From Sporolactobacillus sp. THM19-2 (GTDB lineage Bacteria; Bacillota; Bacilli; Bacillales; Sporolactobacillaceae), in assembly GCF_004153195.1 (NCBI RefSeq), contig NZ_SEMC01000017.1, positions 1-55,246 on the forward strand: DNA of 55,246 bases. Direction: 5' to 3'. Each line of letters begins with the position of its first letter. Position 1 is the first letter of the stretch. The notes beneath the pieces are model-generated. The model had not been told where the DNA came from and ran no database searches. It saw only the letters and a list, made by a program, of their open reading frames with translations. Both the position numbers and the translations under genes were made by a program. Below, piece by piece: positions 16,681 to 25,293 of the stretch.

Positions 16681-17448
16681 TTGGACAATAAAGTGGCTTT
16701 AATAACCGGGAGCGCAACCGGTTTGGGAAAACGGACCGCGATAGATTTAGCAAAAAACGGAATAGATATCGTATTAAACTATGTTCACAGCGCAGAAGCA
16801 GCGAAAGAGACTGCCCGTTTTATTTCTGAAACGTATGGCGTGCGGTCCATTGCTGTTCAGGCGGATATTTCTCTTTTTGAAGATGTTCAAAAACTTGTAA
16901 GCCGGGTTCTTTCTGCGATGGGGAGCATCGATATTCTGATTCATAATGCCGGGCCATTTATAAAAAAAAGGAAAAAGCTAAGTGATTACACGGTTGAGGA
17001 ATGGAATTCCATGGTTGATGGAAATTTAAGCAGTGTTTTTTATTTATCAAAAGAAGTCATTCCAATCATGCGTACAAAGCAGTGGGGACGAATGATAACT
17101 ATTGGATTTGATCGAGTGGAAACAGCTCCGGCATGGAAATTTCGTTCTGCTTATGCTGCAGCAAAAACCGGAGCGGCTTCTTTGACTAAAACACTCGCTA
17201 TCGAAGAGGCCGAAAATGGCATCACTGTTAACATGGTTTGTCCCGGAGATATTCGGGGTGAGTATAAAGAAATGAAGATTAAAAATGTTCGAGATCAAAG
17301 TGATATAAATAATCCAATAGGCAGACCAGGCACTGGAGAAGACATTGCCCGTGTTATTTCTTTTCTTTGCAATGAAGATTCGGATTTCATTACCGGGTCT
17401 GTTATTCCCGTGACAGGTGGTAAAGATGTGTTGAACAAACACATATAG
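16681..17448 (+). CDS. Short-chain dehydrogenase resembling pteridine/dihydrofolate reductases (FolM/PTR1-like)
   Basis: 255 residues. NADPH loop TGSATGLGKR at 9-18 and HNAG in the middle. Catalytic Tyr158 and Lys162 (SAYAAAK) are present. The usual catalytic Ser is missing: the position holds ITIGFDR with Asp144, 14 residues before the Tyr. FolM and trypanosomal PTR1 also carry Asp in place of Ser at about this place, and the gene lies 90 bp behind folE, so a pterin or dihydrofolate substrate is likely (inference). TTG 16681 is chosen because AAGGGTGA lies 5 nt upstream and MDNKVALITG is a natural start; ATG 16639 has no good site. Confidence 0.75.
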   Translation: MDNKVALITGSATGLGKRTAIDLAKNGIDIVLNYVHSAEAAKETARFISETYGVRSIAVQADISLFEDVQKLVSRVLSAMGSIDILIHNAGPFIKKRKKLSDYTVEEWNSMVDGNLSSVFYLSKEVIPIMRTKQWGRMITIGFDRVETAPAWKFRSAYAAAKTGAASLTKTLAIEEAENGITVNMVCPGDIRGEYKEMKIKNVRDQSDINNPIGRPGTGEDIARVISFLCNEDSDFITGSVIPVTGGKDVLNKHI

Positions 17449-17617
17449 AAGAATACTCTATGACGAAAAAGTTGAGTAAGTAAAATTAATTAGGCACGAT
17501 CACTGTTTTACTGATTTCTCTCAGTATTGCGTAGATCCGATTCAAACCAAAATGGTGTTTATGTAGGGTTTGTTTGTGTCATCAGACAACAGACGAAAAA
17601 AATATATGTTACTTATG

Positions 17618-17655
17618 TGAAACCGGTTGACATATGAAACCGGTTGACATATTAT
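17618..17655 (+). promoter_or_regulatory. Sucrose operon promoter with two tandem LacI-type operators
   Basis: The 17-bp unit TGAAACCGGTTGACATA occurs twice end to end (17618-17634 and 17635-17651), each with the palindromic core AACCGGTT. TTGACA (17627-17632) and TATTAT (17650-17655) are 17 bp apart and so form a consensus sigma-A promoter; the second operator fills the spacer and the first covers the -35. This is a classic repression layout. It lies about 130 bp before the symporter start. Confidence 0.85.
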
Positions 17656-17782
17656 CATATTTGTAAGCGATTTCACTACATTGTTCTGCCTGAAGAATCT
17701 CCTGAATTTTGACTGGGCTCCAGTGTAAGCGGAAACATCATATTACCTGATCACATTTACAACATGTTGGGGAGGATTGGCT

Positions 17783-19027
17783 ATGAAATTTTTCAAAAAC
17801 AGTAAGTACTGGTTCTCGTCCGGATATCTGTTCTTTTTCTTCGTGGCGTGGGCTGTCTGGTGGGCCTTTTATGCCATATGGCTGAGCAGAACACTGAATC
17901 TGAATGGCGTTCAGACCGGCCTGGTTTATTCCATCAACTCAGCGGTTTCTTTGGTATTTATGTTTGCTTTTGGTGTTATTGAAGATAAGCTTGGCACCCG
18001 AAAAAATCTATTATGGGTTCAGAGCATATTACTTATGGGTACTGGGCCGTTTTTAATTTATGTCTACGAACCGCTGCTTCAATCGATGTTTCTTCTGGGA
18101 ACAATTTTAGGTGCAGTGTATCTCGGTGCGGCCTTCCTGTCTGGAGTTGGTTTTCTGGAAGCTTATGTAGAAAAAATCAGTCGGAAATACAACTTCGAGT
18201 ATGGTACATCAAGAATGTGGGGATCTCTGGGGTATGCGGTTGGTGCGTTTGTAGCCGGTATCTCACTGAGTATTAATCCGCACCTTAATTTCTGGCTTGC
18301 CTCAGGGTTCGGCTGTGTCTTCTTTCTGTTAAACATCTTCTATAAAGTTGATGTTACTGAAAAGGAAAAGAAGGAAACATCCGAACTGAACCTGAAGACT
18401 GTGTTCAATACCTTGAGGCTTAAAAAATTCTGGCTGTTGATTATTTTCCTGTTTGGCACATCCTGTATCTACGGGATTTATGATCAGCAGCTGTTTCCGG
18501 TGTTTTTCACCCATCATTTTACGGATCCGGATACCGGTTATCAGGTTTATGGTTATTTGAATTCATTTCAGGTTTTTCTTGAATCGGCAATGATGTTTGC
18601 TGCACCGTTTATTATCAATAAACTGGGGGCTAAACGTTCGTTGACTCTTGCAGGACTAATTATGTGCACGAGAATTCTCGGTTCGGCAATGGTTGATAAT
18701 GTCATCGGTATCTCATTGATCAAGTTGCTGCACGGATTTGAAACACCGATTTTAATTGTCGCCATTTTTAAATATATTGCACTGAATTTTGACTCAAGGC
18801 TGTCTGCAACAATCTATCTTATTGGTTTCCAGGTTTCCGGTCAGATTGGCGTTATTGCCTTCTCCTCATTGATCGGATCACTGTATGATCATTCTGGTTA
18901 TAACATGACCTTCCTGGTTATCGGCCTGGTTGTTCTGGCCTTTACCGTATATTCAATTTTCTCACTTACAGGAGGCAAAGCGAGAAAGAAACAAAGGCTG
19001 GATGCAGTCCGTACCGGACAGTCCTGA
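17783..19027 (+). CDS. LacY/CscB-type oligosaccharide:H+ symporter, probably sucrose
   Basis: 414 residues with 12 hydrophobic segments of the major facilitator superfamily. Family features of LacY/RafB/CscB proteins: FFFFVAWAVWWAFYAIWLS in helix 1, FGVIEDKLGTRKN in the 2-3 loop, EYGTSRMWGSLGYA in helix 5 and QLFPVFFTHHF after helix 7. The next gene is a GH32 sucrose hydrolase, so sucrose is the likely substrate. ATG 17783 is chosen because GGGGAGG lies 7 nt upstream; a TTG at 17777 would be too close. Sugar enters unphosphorylated, unlike in PTS-type sucrose systems. Confidence 0.88.
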   Translation: MKFFKNSKYWFSSGYLFFFFVAWAVWWAFYAIWLSRTLNLNGVQTGLVYSINSAVSLVFMFAFGVIEDKLGTRKNLLWVQSILLMGTGPFLIYVYEPLLQSMFLLGTILGAVYLGAAFLSGVGFLEAYVEKISRKYNFEYGTSRMWGSLGYAVGAFVAGISLSINPHLNFWLASGFGCVFFLLNIFYKVDVTEKEKKETSELNLKTVFNTLRLKKFWLLIIFLFGTSCIYGIYDQQLFPVFFTHHFTDPDTGYQVYGYLNSFQVFLESAMMFAAPFIINKLGAKRSLTLAGLIMCTRILGSAMVDNVIGISLIKLLHGFETPILIVAIFKYIALNFDSRLSATIYLIGFQVSGQIGVIAFSSLIGSLYDHSGYNMTFLVIGLVVLAFTVYSIFSLTGGKARKKQRLDAVRTGQS

Positions 19028-19089
19028 AAGAAAAATAGCGTGTTCGCTGGAAGTAAGCAGAAAGAATCTGATTCAGGGAGGTTATTAAC

Positions 19090-20562
19090 ATGAAAACAGA
19101 ACAACTGAAGTGTGCAAATGAGGCGGTGACTCGCGACGCGGGGAAAATAAATCCTCGGTACCGTCTGGGCTATCACATCATGGCGCCGGCCAACTGGATC
19201 AATGACCCAAACGGGCTGGTGCAGTATAAAGGGGACTATCATGTTTTTTACCAGCATCATCCGTACAGCACGAAATGGGGGCCGATGCACTGGGGACATG
19301 TGAAAAGCCATGATCTGGTGCACTGGAAGCATCTGCCCATTGCCCTTGCGCCAGATACTCCGGCTGATTGTGACGGGTGTTTTTCAGGAAGCGCGGTGGT
19401 TGACGGTAATGAACTGAACTTGATTTACACAGGTAATCTTTTCGACGATGAAGAGAAAACAGAAGTGGATCAGGTGCAGAATCGGGCATTCAGTACGGAC
19501 GGGATCCATTTTCAGAAAGACCCGCTGAACCCGGTGATCCCGAAGCATCCGGAGTGCGGATCCGGTGATTTCCGCGATCCGAAAGTCTGGAAGCATGGTC
19601 ATGACTGGTACCTGGTAGCCGGTACTTCCCATGATAAAGTTGGAAAAGTCGTTCTGTATCGCTCACCGGATCTCAGACACTGGACGTATGCAGGGATCAT
19701 AGGGCAAAGTGAAGGAAACCAGGGTTATATGTGGGAATGTCCGGATTTTTATGAACTGGACGGAAAATATGTTCTGATGTGCTCGCCTCAGGGAATCGAA
19801 GCAGAAGGAGATCGCTATCAGAACTTGTATCAGACGGGTTATTTTGTCGGTGATTTTGACTATGCGACCGGAAAATTTACTCATGGCGGATTTACCGAAC
19901 TGGATAACGGTCATAATTTCTATGCGGTTCAGTCTTTTAAAGACGACAGGGGACGCCGGATCGCTATTGGCTGGATGAATATGTGGGAATCACCGATGCC
20001 TGAACAACAGGATGGCTGGGCCGGTGCACTGACATTGCCCCGGGAACTGCATTTAAGTGAAAAAGGGAAAATGCGTATGACACCGGTCGACGAGCTGAAG
20101 CAGTTGAGGGTAAAACGGATGCTGACACTGTCATCCGTTGAAGTCAGCGGAACTCAGGCATTTCCGGATCTGACCGACGAGCTGCTGGAAATTGAAGCCA
20201 CTTTTGATCTGATAGCATCTAATGCAGATACGTTTGGCCTGAAACTTCGTACGGGTAAGACAGAAGAAACGGTCATCCGCTACGATGTCAGGGAGAGACA
20301 ACTGATCCTTGATCGTTCAAAAAGTGGTCAGGGTGTTGATGATGGATTCCGCCGGGCACTGCTGCCGGAATCCAATCAGCTGAAACTGCATATCTATCTT
20401 GATCGCTCATCTGTTGAAGTTTTTGCTGACGACGGTGAGACGGTGATGACCTCACGCATCTATCCGACTGAAGAGAATAACGGTGTACAGCTGTTCGCGG
20501 ATGACGGTCAGGTTTCTGTCAAAGAAATGAGTGCCTGGAGACTTGAAGATATCTGGGCCTGA
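19090..20562 (+). CDS. GH32 sucrose (beta-fructofuranosidase) hydrolase
   Basis: 490 residues, normal for bacterial invertases. Catalytic motifs: WINDPNG with nucleophile Asp39, FRDPKVW with transition-state Asp163, and WECPDF with acid/base Glu216. A five-bladed propeller precedes a C-terminal beta-sandwich (from about residue 360). No signal peptide, so it acts in the cytoplasm. Because the partner transporter is a proton symporter, the natural substrate is probably free sucrose, although related ScrB/SacA enzymes also hydrolyse sucrose-6-phosphate. GGGAGG lies 7-8 nt before the ATG; it forms an operon with the symporter and ends at the terminator at 20588. Confidence 0.93.
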   Translation: MKTEQLKCANEAVTRDAGKINPRYRLGYHIMAPANWINDPNGLVQYKGDYHVFYQHHPYSTKWGPMHWGHVKSHDLVHWKHLPIALAPDTPADCDGCFSGSAVVDGNELNLIYTGNLFDDEEKTEVDQVQNRAFSTDGIHFQKDPLNPVIPKHPECGSGDFRDPKVWKHGHDWYLVAGTSHDKVGKVVLYRSPDLRHWTYAGIIGQSEGNQGYMWECPDFYELDGKYVLMCSPQGIEAEGDRYQNLYQTGYFVGDFDYATGKFTHGGFTELDNGHNFYAVQSFKDDRGRRIAIGWMNMWESPMPEQQDGWAGALTLPRELHLSEKGKMRMTPVDELKQLRVKRMLTLSSVEVSGTQAFPDLTDELLEIEATFDLIASNADTFGLKLRTGKTEETVIRYDVRERQLILDRSKSGQGVDDGFRRALLPESNQLKLHIYLDRSSVEVFADDGETVMTSRIYPTEENNGVQLFADDGQVSVKEMSAWRLEDIWA

Positions 20563-20587
20563 TATGTGTTACTCAAAAGATGATTCA

Positions 20588-20628
20588 GGGGCTAAAGCCG
20601 GAGCAAGAGGCCGGGGTTAGCCCTTTTT
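20588..20628. terminator. Terminator between converging GH32 and arginase-family genes
   Basis: GGGCTAA..CCGG (20589-20601) pairs with CCGG..TTAGCCC (20611-20623), followed by six Ts on the plus strand. The stem borders the end of the minus-strand gene at 20629. Confidence 0.88.
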
Positions 20629-21426
20629 TCATACAGATATACCGGATCCCCGGCCGGATGCCCGGAGAAGCCTGCTGAACAATCGCATGATCCTCAGGTT
20701 GGCCGCTTCATTTTTATGGATGCACGCTACGGCCTGCGGATTGAACTGCTCATGCGGCCGGGTCGGCCACTCGCCGCAGATATCGATTCCATCTGTTTTT
20801 TTACTGCGAGCAAGAAAATCAATCATGCGACAAAGCTCATCTAAACGAAGATGCCCTTGATCCCAGTTGGTCCGGGCTTCTTCCGGCGAGAGGACGTCTT
20901 TATCGATACTGATTCGAATATGGTCGGTCGGAATCGATTGATCAAGACGCCGCATTTCCGGGAGCCTGCTGTCCGGTATGATGACAACGTGACGCCTGAT
21001 CGACAGGGGTACCTGTTCGGCAGTCCGGGGATCAGGCCCGATTATGATCACCCGGCGAAGATGAGGCAGTCGCCTGATGGCTTGATGCACCCAGGAACCG
21101 CATGACAGCAAGGAGCCAAGTTGTCCTTCATTCAGGTCGGTGTGATGATCAAACAGGATCAGAGTGAACGGCTGCGACAGCTCCTCCATCAGTGCCAGTG
21201 CCACATAATGGTAATTGCCGCTTCCGATAAAGGTCAGGCCGTGGCCGGGATGAGCGGCGAGCTTCCGCCGGATCGCACAAAAGGCTTCCGGCGAGCAGTA
21301 CAGGCTGGTTCCACGCAAAGTCCTGAAATCAATCCATTGATGAGAAAGATGCCTTGTCAGACGATGCTGGTATTCATATGTCCCGTCAAAATTTAAAAAA
21401 GTGATTCCATCCTGCAGCAATGTCAT
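20629..21426 (-). CDS. Arginase-family (ureohydrolase) protein
   Basis: 265 residues. Metal-site motifs are recognisable: GSGNYHYV with His73 replacing the usual GGDHS, FDHHTDL (Asp93, His95, Asp97) and SIDKDVLSP (Asp175, Asp177). These ligate two Mn ions in arginase, agmatinase and formimidoylglutamase. The divergent N-terminal motif and short N-terminus leave the substrate open, so only family membership is claimed. GGAGGCG precedes ATG 21426. It stands alone between the sucrose operon and the carbonic anhydrase gene. Confidence 0.82.
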   Translation of the reverse strand: MTLLQDGITFLNFDGTYEYQHRLTRHLSHQWIDFRTLRGTSLYCSPEAFCAIRRKLAAHPGHGLTFIGSGNYHYVALALMEELSQPFTLILFDHHTDLNEGQLGSLLSCGSWVHQAIRRLPHLRRVIIIGPDPRTAEQVPLSIRRHVVIIPDSRLPEMRRLDQSIPTDHIRISIDKDVLSPEEARTNWDQGHLRLDELCRMIDFLARSKKTDGIDICGEWPTRPHEQFNPQAVACIHKNEAANLRIMRLFSRLLRASGRGSGISV

Positions 21427-21619
21427 GACACCACGCCTCCCTGCTCCCGAATGTAATTTCGGGTCGTCACTGCATCGCTTACATCCTTTATTCTACCGCT
21501 TATCGAGGGATTGACAAGAACGATTGAAATCGAAGCCATACAAACCGCGTTCCTTATTTGCTAACTTGTGGCATAATAAGGGGTGTAAACGTTATCAAAT
21601 AAAAATGAGGTGATCCGTG

Positions 21620-22141
21620 ATGAATCAATATGGTGAGTATGTGCCCCGCATTGATCCGTCTGCCTTTATCGCACCGGGAGCACAGGTGATCGGTCAGGTA
21701 GAACTCGCAGCCGGCGCATCTGTCTGGTTTAATGCGGTTCTTCGTGGGGACGAGTCCGGTATTTTTATTGGTGAAGGTTCGAATATTCAGGACGGCAGCG
21801 TCGTTCATGTGGATACATCTGATCCGGTCAGGGTGGGAAAACATGTGACGGTCGGCCACAATGTGACCCTGCACGGGTGTACGGTAGAAGACGGAGCGCT
21901 GATCGGCATGGGAGCGACAATTCTTAATGGAGCCGTGGTTAAAAAAGGAGCGCTTGTTGCAGCCGGTGCACTGGTACTGGAAAATCAGGTGGTTGAGGCA
22001 GGGACACTTGTCGCCGGCGTGCCGGCAAAAAAGCGGCGTGAACTGACAGAGGAAAATGCCGCTTATTTGAAATATGATGCTGAACACTACATGAAACAGG
22101 CGAAACGGTACCTTGAGATGGGGTATGGACAGAGCTTCTGA
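21620..22141 (+). CDS. Gamma-type carbonic anhydrase-like protein (YtoA/YrdA family)
   Basis: 173 residues forming a left-handed beta-helix of hexapeptide repeats, with a C-terminal helix ([21 protein letters not shown]). The metal-binding histidines of gamma carbonic anhydrases are present: His63 in VVHVD, His80 in VGHNV and His85 in TLHGC. Activity in this subfamily is not always seen, so a carbonic anhydrase role is likely but not certain. ATG 21620 is used because GAGGTGAT lies 5 nt before it; the GTG three bases upstream is too close. Confidence 0.87.
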   Translation: MNQYGEYVPRIDPSAFIAPGAQVIGQVELAAGASVWFNAVLRGDESGIFIGEGSNIQDGSVVHVDTSDPVRVGKHVTVGHNVTLHGCTVEDGALIGMGATILNGAVVKKGALVAAGALVLENQVVEAGTLVAGVPAKKRRELTEENAAYLKYDAEHYMKQAKRYLEMGYGQSF

Positions 22142-22146
22142 TCGCT

Positions 22147-22575
22147 TCAGCAAGGAGATTCCCTGCTTTTTTGTTTCAGGTCCTCAATGACTGCCTGTAT
22201 CAGTTCTTTAATCGGAATTTTCCCGGTGCAGGGAATCATCACCTGTTTATGATGCATCGGCAGCAGGTATTTTTGGCAGGTAAGATCAGAAAAGGTATGG
22301 GCGATACGGCGGGTGACCTCGCCGTGAATCGAACCGGGCTGAATCATACCGATCGGTGCAATGATGCCATCGATCGACTCTCTGTGGCAGAAGGCACAGA
22401 AGCCCTGTTCACCGCTGATACCAATATTTGCTCCGGCCCGAACCATTTTTGATGTGGCAAAGGTATTTGTACCAATGGCGATAATGGATGTGTTCTGCGG
22501 CAGCTCCTGCCTGATTTTTTTGATGATCGACTGGCCAAGCCCTGCGCCCTGACCATCCAGTACAGCAATTTTCAT
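22147..22575 (-). CDS. DUF3842 family protein, candidate nickel/cobalt-handling protein
   Basis: 142 residues of a conserved but uncharacterised family. The N-terminus has a nucleotide-like loop DGQGAGLGQSI (8-18). Many possible metal ligands follow: Cys60, Cys63, His64, His84, His93, Cys100, His108, His109 and Cys116. It is divergently transcribed from hypB (105 bp apart), with the ECF metal transporter beyond, so it is a reasonable candidate for metal binding or sensing; that is inference. ATG 22575 is used because AAAGGA lies about 8 nt upstream, rather than the TTG six bases earlier. Confidence 0.8.
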   Translation of the reverse strand: MKIAVLDGQGAGLGQSIIKKIRQELPQNTSIIAIGTNTFATSKMVRAGANIGISGEQGFCAFCHRESIDGIIAPIGMIQPGSIHGEVTRRIAHTFSDLTCQKYLLPMHHKQVMIPCTGKIPIKELIQAVIEDLKQKSRESPC

Positions 22576-22679
22576 AAACAATTCCTTTCAGCCTGGTTGA
22601 AATTTTTCTAACGTCTGTCTCTGAATATTATATAATAGAATGCGAGAGATTTCCCGAAGCAGTGGAGGGGTGGCGGATC

Positions 22680-23342
22680 ATGAATACCATTAAGGTAGTC
22701 AGGCAGCTTCTGGAGTGGAATGAAGACTGCAGTAATGAAGTAAAAAGCATTTTAAAAGAAAAAAAGATTTATGCCATCAATATGATGGCTGCACCAGGCG
22801 CCGGTAAAACGAGTCTGATCATTCAATTGATTGAGAAACTGCAGCCACATTATAAGGTGGCGGTAATCGAAGGGGACATCGCCGGTCAGATTGATGCAGA
22901 AAAGCTGGATGCCCTGGGTGTTCCGGTCGTACAGCTGAATACAAACGGGGCGTGTCATATTGAAGCCATGTCCATGAAAAAGATGCTTGATTATTTTGAT
23001 CTGGATGATATTGATGTGCTTTTTATTGAAAATGTCGGAAATCTGGTTTGCCCGGCCGAGTTTGAAGTCGGCGAGGATATGAAAATAGCTCTGGTCAGTA
23101 TCCCTGAAGGGGACGACAAAGTGGTAAAATATCCGCTTCTCTTCTCAAAAGCCGACCTGGTTGTCCTGAATAAATGGGATATGATGCGTTTCTTTGATTT
23201 CAACGATCAACAGGTAGAAACGGATGTGAACGGACTGAACGGTGATGCAAAGGTATTTCGAACCTCCTGCCTGCGCGGTGAGGGGATTGACAGACTTTAT
23301 GAGGCGATTGCCGCAAAAGTTGGAGAAAAAGTGAACGTTTAA
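22680..23342 (+). CDS. hypB: HypB-type nickel-insertion GTPase
   Basis: 220 residues. Walker A APGAGKT at 38-44, EGDIAGQ switch region, NKWD at 164-167 for guanine recognition, and the metal site Cys92-His93 plus Cys124 (NLVCPAEF). There is no N-terminal His-rich nickel store. HypB inserts nickel into [NiFe]-hydrogenase, but no hydrogenase or urease gene is in the window; it may serve another nickel enzyme. GAGGGGTGG lies before ATG 22680, which is preferred over the GTG at 22662. It is directly followed by the ECF transporter genes. Confidence 0.9.
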   Translation: MNTIKVVRQLLEWNEDCSNEVKSILKEKKIYAINMMAAPGAGKTSLIIQLIEKLQPHYKVAVIEGDIAGQIDAEKLDALGVPVVQLNTNGACHIEAMSMKKMLDYFDLDDIDVLFIENVGNLVCPAEFEVGEDMKIALVSIPEGDDKVVKYPLLFSKADLVVLNKWDMMRFFDFNDQQVETDVNGLNGDAKVFRTSCLRGEGIDRLYEAIAAKVGEKVNV

Positions 23343-23387
23343 AAGAAAGGGTTTACAAAAACCAGAAACCTGTTTATGATTAATGTC

Positions 23388-23507
23388 GCAGACTACGAAA
23401 GTCTGATGAAAATTTCCTGAATGATCATGAAAATAGATAATAGATGAGCCACGAAGGCTGATGTGCATCCTGCTTGAGAGGATGTTCGGCTTCCGCGGCT
23501 TTTTTTC
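23388..23507 (+). promoter_or_regulatory. Leader with hairpins and terminator just before the cbiM ribosome site
   Basis: CAGACT/AGTCTG (about 23388-23404) forms a small hairpin. AGCC-CG-AGGC (23447-23459) and GCATCC (23465-23470) pair through a long stem with GGATG and CGGCTTCCGCGGCT (about 23480-23500), followed by seven Ts at 23500-23507. The SD of cbiM begins only 2 bp later. The stem contains two A-C mismatches and competing local hairpins (AGCC/GGCT; GCATCCT/AGGATGT). It may be just the hypB terminator, but its position suggests transcription attenuation of the transporter. It does not match the NiCo or cobalamin riboswitch patterns I know. Confidence 0.6.
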
Positions 23508-23523
23508 GGAGGAGGAGTCGTCT

Positions 23524-24489
23524 ATGCATATTCCGGACAATTATCTGAGCCCGGAAACATGTCTTGTGATGGGGGCAGCAATGGTTCCTGTGCTTGCTGT
23601 ATCCATCCGGCGTGTCAGAAAAGAAGTACAGGCAGGCGGTGTCCCGCTGATCGGGGTCGGCGCAGCACTTTCCTTCCTTGTCATGATGTTTAATATTCCG
23701 GTGCCCGGGGGGACCACTGCACATGCGGTCGGCGGGACGCTGCTTTCTATTCTGCTTGGCCCTGCGGCGGCCTGCCTGGCCCTTTCCGCCGCCCTGCTCA
23801 TTCAGGCCTTGTTCTTTGGGGACGGGGGGCTTCTCGCCCTGGGCGCCAATTTATTCAACATGGCTTTTGTGATGCCGTATGCCGGCTATGCCTTTTACCG
23901 CATGCTGCTCAGACTGACACGCAGGAATATTCTTTCTGCTGCCGTCGCTTCCTGGGTGGCGCTCAACCTGGCCTCTCTGTTTGCCGGTATTGAGTTTGGT
24001 GTTCAGCCGCTGCTTTTCTCCGATGCCCGGGGCCTGCCGCTGTATGCGCCTTACCCGCCGGAGATTGCCGTCCCGGCGATGCTGATCCCGTCCCTGACCG
24101 TTGCCGGCGCGGCGGAAATGGCTTTCACGGCAGGCGTTCTTTCCTTTCTGAAGAAGGTATCGCCGGCGATGCTGAGTCAGAAACAGGTGCTGCCTGCGGG
24201 AAAACTGATGGTCGCTCTTATGACCATAATCCTTTTGACGCCGCTTGGTTTGCTGGCAGCAGCGGATGCCTGGGGTGAGTGGAGCCGGCATGATCTGAGA
24301 AATGCACTCGGCTATCTGCCGCACGGTATGGCAGAAGGTTTTGATTTTCATGCACCGCTTGCCGATTATACCTTTTCCGGATTGCCGGACGTCATCGGCT
24401 ATATACTCTCCGCCCTTGCCGGTACGGCCGTTCTCGTGATCGTGTTCCGGTTACTGAAAATACATAAGAAAAAGGATGCTGAACAGTGA
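23524..24489 (+). CDS. cbiM: ECF nickel/cobalt transporter substrate component (CbiM/NikM type)
   Basis: 321 residues. It begins MHIPDNYLSP, matching the N-terminal Met-His metal site of CbiM/NikM (His2), and has about eight hydrophobic segments including NIPVPGGTTAHAVGGTLL and FFGDGGLLALGANLFNM. The C-terminal part (from about residue 225, with a large loop before a last helix) looks like a fused CbiN/NikN-type PDGLE-like unit. It binds Ni2+ or Co2+ from outside and works with CbiQ and CbiO. The neighbouring hypB favours nickel. GGAGGAGG lies before ATG 23524. It overlaps cbiQ by 4 bp (GTGA). Confidence 0.9.
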   Translation: MHIPDNYLSPETCLVMGAAMVPVLAVSIRRVRKEVQAGGVPLIGVGAALSFLVMMFNIPVPGGTTAHAVGGTLLSILLGPAAACLALSAALLIQALFFGDGGLLALGANLFNMAFVMPYAGYAFYRMLLRLTRRNILSAAVASWVALNLASLFAGIEFGVQPLLFSDARGLPLYAPYPPEIAVPAMLIPSLTVAGAAEMAFTAGVLSFLKKVSPAMLSQKQVLPAGKLMVALMTIILLTPLGLLAAADAWGEWSRHDLRNALGYLPHGMAEGFDFHAPLADYTFSGLPDVIGYILSALAGTAVLVIVFRLLKIHKKKDAEQ

Positions 24490-25280
24490 AAACGGTGAAT
24501 CTTCCGGACTGGCTGGCTGAGGATGAGTTCTGCGACACCGGTTCAGGGAAAACATCCTTTGTGGAAAAGAATATTGCAAACCTTGCCCGCAGTCTGGCGA
24601 GCCTGCGTGATCAGCGGCGTACGGGCAGTCTGCCGGAGAAGATTCATCCCGCTGTGAAACTGCCGGCCGTGGTTCTGCTCATTCTGCTGATTTCTCTGGG
24701 TACTGCAGCTTATATTCAGGTCATGTCGGTCATTCTGCTTGTCCTTCTGGCGATGATGCCGCTGCAGCTGCTGAAGCGGGTGCTCGCCCTCGGCCTGATC
24801 AGCGCCGCTTTTACTTTGTTGACGTTGATTCCCGCCCTGTGGTTCGGATTCGGCGGACATATTTTTCTGGTCACCGCCAGGGTCTGGCTGAGCGTTTCCT
24901 TTTCCAGTCTGCTTGCCCTGACCACCTCCCGGCATGGGCTTGTCCGTGCGTTAAAAATCGTCCATATACCCGATCTGGTTATTTTAATCTTTGATGTCAC
25001 GCTGAAATATATTTTTATTCTGACTGAAGTCACGCTTCATTTGTTTTATGCACTGAAAGCACGGTCCGTCGGGAGATCGGGCAGGCGTGCGGTCTGGGGT
25101 ATCGCGGGCACGCTTTTCCTGAAATCGAAGGAAATGGCTGAAGAATTATACGGAGCCATGGTTTGCAGAGGATTTTCCGGAACGTACCGGTTGCGGGAAA
25201 AGCCGGCTTTTCATTTGGCCGACGGCTTGTGCGCCGGCTTTATCCTGCTTTCGGTTTGCCTGTTTTTTATTTTGAAATAA
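24486..25280 (+). CDS. cbiQ: ECF transporter T component (CbiQ/NikQ type)
   Basis: 264 residues with about five or six membrane segments and the coupling helices with Ala-Arg motifs typical of T components (ALKARSVG and GAMVCRGFSGTYR near the C-terminus). The N-terminal 60 residues are cytoplasmic and charged. It couples ATP hydrolysis by CbiO to movement of CbiM. The GTG start overlaps the cbiM stop, and cbiO begins 14 bp after its own stop, so the three genes form one operon. Confidence 0.9.
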   Translation: MKTVNLPDWLAEDEFCDTGSGKTSFVEKNIANLARSLASLRDQRRTGSLPEKIHPAVKLPAVVLLILLISLGTAAYIQVMSVILLVLLAMMPLQLLKRVLALGLISAAFTLLTLIPALWFGFGGHIFLVTARVWLSVSFSSLLALTTSRHGLVRALKIVHIPDLVILIFDVTLKYIFILTEVTLHLFYALKARSVGRSGRRAVWGIAGTLFLKSKEMAEELYGAMVCRGFSGTYRLREKPAFHLADGLCAGFILLSVCLFFILK

Positions 25281-25293
25281 GGAGTCTGTATTG

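Noticed and set aside
23343-23523. NiCo or cobalamin riboswitch before cbiM
   Set aside because: The conserved sequences of these classes are missing; only an unclassified attenuator-like leader is reported.
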